Shown here: positions 61,845-64,000 of the stretch, piece by piece
How positions within the stretch are numbered: position 1 is the stretch's first letter
Layout: every line of letters begins with the position of its first letter
Assembly (NCBI GenBank): GCA_937895345.1
Contig: CALAWP010000042.1
Span: forward strand, 1 to 64,000
Direction: 5' to 3'
Source of the DNA: an uncultured Paenibacillus sp.
Lineage (GTDB): Bacteria > Bacillota > Bacilli > Paenibacillales > Paenibacillaceae
DNA: 64,000 nt
Notes under the pieces: model-generated
Databases searched by the model: none
Told to the model about the DNA's origin: nothing
The model's input: the letters and a program-made list of their open reading frames with translations, nothing else
Made by a program: the position numbers and the translations under genes

Positions 61845-62475
61845 GCGACCTTACAGCGCGCGAAAGCGCGTAGCCGAGCGGCTGTAAGGTCGTTCGCGAC
61901 CTTACAGCGCGCGAAAGTGCGTCGTCGAGCGGCTGTAAGTTCATCCGCGACTTTACAGCGCGCCAAAGCGCGTCGTCGAGCGGCTGTAAGTACGTCCGCG
62001 ACCTTACAGCGCGCGAAAGCGCGTAGCCGAGCGGCTGTAAGGTCGTCCGCGACCTTACAGCGCGCGAAAGCGCGTAGCCGAGCGGCTGTAAGGTCGTCCG
62101 CGACCTTACAGCGCGCCAAAGCGCGTCGTCGAGCGGCTGTAAGGTCGTCCGCGACCTTACAGCGCGCCAAAGCGCATCGCCTAGCGGCTGTAAGGTCGTC
62201 CGCGACCTTACAGCGCGCCAAAGCGCTGCGCCTAGCGGCTGTAAGGTCGTCCGCGACCTTACAGCGCGCGAAAGCGCGTAGCCGAGCGGCTGTAAGTTCA
62301 TCCGCGACCTTACAGCGCGCCAAAGTGCATCGCCTAGCGGCTGTAAGGTCGTTCGCGACCTTACAGCGCGCGAAAGTGCGTCGTCGAGCGGCTGTAAGGT
62401 CGTCCGCGACCTTACAGCGCTCCGAAGCGCATCGCCGAGCCGCTCTAAGGTCGTTCGCGACCTTGCAGCGCACGC
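61845..62475. repeat. 51-bp tandem array of paired hairpins, 12 units
   Basis: GCTGTAAG recurs at 61881 and every 51 bp to 62391, with a diverged copy at 62442; the GACCTTACAGC half recurs from 61847 to 62459. Each unit can fold into GCTGTAAGGTCG-TTCG/TCCG-CGACCTTACAGC, a perfect 12-bp stem in most units. It is followed by CGCGC-GAAA/CAAA-GCGCG and a spacer such as TAGCCGAGCG. Because 51 is divisible by three, several frames stay open across the array, but these are not supported as genes. The stretch 62476-62682 after it shows nothing recognisable. Confidence 0.93.
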
Positions 62476-62682
62476 CGCCGCCGCCGCCCACAACCCATGC
62501 AACCGGCGGCCGGGCAGTCCCTGTCTCCGCCCGGTTCATGTCGAATATTGTCGATCCGAGCCGCCGCAAGGCATTTCCCTCGCTCCGTCCATTCGACGCT
62601 CTCCGACACGGCCGGTTTAGGGACAAAGCTCCCCGCCGCCGGTACAAAATGTTGTGCCGGAGGACAAATCCTCCTCCCCAGG

Positions 62683-62901
62683 TTACTCCCGCAGCGCCTC
62701 TCTCAGGCGGCTGTTCATGGACGAGGCCGCCGCCGATTTTTTTGCCGCCGCCGTTTTCCACCGAGCCGCTTCCGACCGGAAGCGTTCCCTCTCCAATTCC
62801 AAATGCTGTATATACTCGATCAGCTCCGGCAGCTCGCGGCCGGCGTCCGCAAACAGTCCGCGTAGTTTTGCAAGCGCTTCATCCTGCGACAGGGTTCCCA
62901 C
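62683..62901 (-). CDS. Small helical protein, unknown function
   Basis: The 72-aa protein starts at GTG 62901 with GGAGGGG 6 nt upstream. The sequence is charged and helical (DEALAKLRGLF, ELPELIEYIQHLELERERF, then an Ala/Lys-rich stretch), with a possible coiled coil in the second half. No family is recognised. It is divergent from the nrd operon; the gap 62902-63203 holds the nrd promoter. Confidence 0.65.
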   Translation of the reverse strand: MGTLSQDEALAKLRGLFADAGRELPELIEYIQHLELERERFRSEAARWKTAAAKKSAAASSMNSRLREALRE

Positions 62902-63033
62902 TTCAAGCCCCTCCGTCCTATCAATAAAATGTCACTTCCTCATCATAGCCGTATCTGTTAAAATAGTCGAGTGCGCCAAAAAAACGCGTCCGGCATCCTA
63001 TGAATTTGCCCCCTCGAATCTCCATAATTTGCA

Positions 63034-63089
63034 TTGACGCATCCTATATATTGAGGTAAAATCAAAAACATCAACTATATATTGATGTA
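63034..63089 (+). promoter_or_regulatory. nrd promoter with paired NrdR boxes
   Basis: The promoter is TTGACG (63034-63039) - 17 bp - TAAAAT (63057-63062). Two NrdR-like boxes, CCTATATATTGAGG (centre 63048) and ACATCAA-CTATATA-TTGATGT (63068-63088), have TATATA cores 31 bp apart, about three helical turns. NrdR would repress when dATP is high. Confidence 0.8.
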
Positions 63090-63203
63090 TCTAGTGCTTT
63101 CGAGGTTTACGCCGCCCGCCATTGCGAGAGAAGCGAGTCTACCGGAAAACAGCGGTCGGAAGCACTTTTTGATTGCGATTTTCGGTGTGGAGGAGCGTCT
63201 GCA

Positions 63204-63563
63204 ATGCTGGTTGTCTACGATTCCAAGACGGGCAATGTAAAGCGGTTCGTCAAAAAACTGAATATGAAAGCCGTATCGGTCGACGAGCGGACGGAAGTGG
63301 ACGAGCCATTCGTTCTGATCACCTATACGACGGGATTCGGACAAGTGCCTGAAAAGGTAAACGACTTCCTCAAACGGAACCACAAGATGCTGCGCGGCGT
63401 GTCCGCCAGCGGCAACCGCAACTGGGGAGCCGGGTTCGCCAAGAGCGCGGACACGATCGCGGACCAGTACGGGGTGCCCGTCATTTTGAAATTCGAGCTG
63501 TCGGGGACAAGTCAAGATACGCAACAATTTGTCGAAAGGGTGCGAACCATTGAAGCATATTGA
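63204..63563 (+). CDS. nrdI: Class Ib ribonucleotide reductase flavodoxin NrdI
   Basis: The 119-aa flavodoxin-like protein has VYDSKTGNVKRFV, TYTTGFGQVPEKV, and SGNRNWGAGFAKSADTIA. It supplies the oxidant for assembling the NrdF Mn(III)2-tyrosyl radical. A GGAGGAG site precedes the ATG. It overlaps nrdE by 14 nt. Confidence 0.95.
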   Translation: MLVVYDSKTGNVKRFVKKLNMKAVSVDERTEVDEPFVLITYTTGFGQVPEKVNDFLKRNHKMLRGVSASGNRNWGAGFAKSADTIADQYGVPVILKFELSGTSQDTQQFVERVRTIEAY

Positions 63564-64000
63564 ATTGAACAACGAATTGATGCAGCGCGGCGCGGACGGA
63601 TTTTACCGGCTGGAGAAAGACAAGGAAGCCGTCAAGGCGTTTATGGAGGAAGTCGAGCAAAAGAGCAAAAAGTTTCCTTCGCTGCGGGACAAGCTGAATT
63701 ATCTCATCGAGAACGACTACTACGACAACCTGTTCGACAAGTATACATATGAGCAAATAGAAGCGGTATTCAACCTGACGCACAGCAGCGGCTTTCAGTT
63801 TCAATCGTACATGGCGATCTCCAAGTTCTACAAAGACTACGCCATGAAGACAAACGACAAATCGCAATATTTGGAGCAGTATCCCGACCGCGTGGCGGTT
63901 GTGGCGCTTCATCTGGGCGAGGGCGACGGTGACAAGGCGCTGCGCATCGCCGAAGCGATGATCGAGCAGCGGCTGCAGCCGGCGACGCCGACGTTTCTTA
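63550..64000 (+). CDS. nrdE: Class Ib ribonucleoside-diphosphate reductase alpha subunit (3' end outside window)
   Basis: The first 150 codons of NrdE are present: HIELNNELMQ, DKLNYLIENDYYDNLFDKYTYEQIEAVF, GFQFQSYMAISKFYKDYA, and RLQPATPTF at the window edge, which leads into the active-site cysteine region. The start is TTG 63550 with AAAGGG 9 nt upstream. No stop occurs before 64000. Confidence 0.93.
   Translation, partial: MKHIELNNELMQRGADGFYRLEKDKEAVKAFMEEVEQKSKKFPSLRDKLNYLIENDYYDNLFDKYTYEQIEAVFNLTHSSGFQFQSYMAISKFYKDYAMKTNDKSQYLEQYPDRVAVVALHLGEGDGDKALRIAEAMIEQRLQPATPTFL

Noticed and set aside
61845..62475. Resemblance to a CRISPR array
   Set aside because: The whole 51-bp unit is repeated with no unique spacers, and no cas genes are present.
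61795..62927. Long open frames of 235-336 codons on both strands across the 51-bp array
   Set aside because: The unit is 51 bp (17 codons) and lacks stops, so any frame stays open. There are no ribosome binding sites, and the peptides are plain repeats of Arg/Ala/Ser.

Overview
The window looks like chromosomal DNA of a GC-rich, endospore-forming Gram-positive bacterium of the Paenibacillaceae type (Paenibacillus/Cohnella-like). The reasons are strong AAGGAGG ribosome binding sites, frequent GTG/TTG starts, a spoVAC-spoVAD-spoVAE block, the Firmicutes cluster yqeG-yqeH-aroE-yhbY-nadD-yqeK-rsfS-yqeM, a TPP-riboswitch thiamine operon, a class Ib nrd operon start, and many carbohydrate-uptake and glycosidase genes. 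No rRNA, tRNA, phage, transposase or CRISPR array was seen.

Layout. 0-4 kb: the 3' part of a PAS histidine kinase, a 201-bp tandem repeat, an aldo/keto reductase whose gene tail is tandemly copied, a minisatellite, and thpR. 4.2-11.1 kb: a SorC-regulated operon encoding a sugar-type ABC importer, a TrpA-like aldolase/lyase and an FGGY kinase. 11-18.5 kb: small accessory genes, including a deoxyribosyltransferase-like protein, a kinase-like protein, two VOC proteins, an orphan Imm22-type immunity protein, a SufR-like regulator, trhO, a ferredoxin and a WGxxGxxG-tailed secreted protein. 18.5-27.8 kb: two export/defence-type ABC modules, one with a two-component system and the other with a YtrA-type GntR repressor and its operator. 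27.9-42.6 kb: carbohydrate utilisation (GH5, LacI and AraC regulators, Gfo/Idh/MocA dehydrogenase, sugar isomerase, a frameshifted GH95, GH3, a solute-binding-protein remnant, GH42). 43-45 kb: spoVA genes. 45-49.5 kb: MoxR/DUF58/transglutaminase operon. 49.6-55.7 kb: the yqe cluster. 55.8-61.2 kb: TPP riboswitch and thiF-thiE-thiS-thiG-thiO-thiD. 61.2-62.5 kb: two repeat arrays, one a strikingly regular 51-bp double-hairpin array. 63-64 kb: NrdR-box promoter, nrdI and the start of nrdE.

How the genes work together. In the 4-11 kb operon the importer would bring in a sugar or sugar-like ligand, the FGGY kinase would phosphorylate it, and the TrpA-like enzyme, which keeps the two catalytic acids of TrpA, would cleave it retro-aldol fashion to a triose phosphate. 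SorC would sense a phosphorylated intermediate at two TGAACA palindromes around the promoter. This combination, which resembles the Lsr system in logic but not in its enzymes, is the best candidate for an undescribed pathway. The 28-42 kb region looks like hemicellulose or galactoside use that is partly decaying. The most unusual non-coding element is the 51-bp array: each unit can fold into a 12-bp stem with a TTCG/TCCG loop followed by a short hairpin with a GAAA/CAAA loop.
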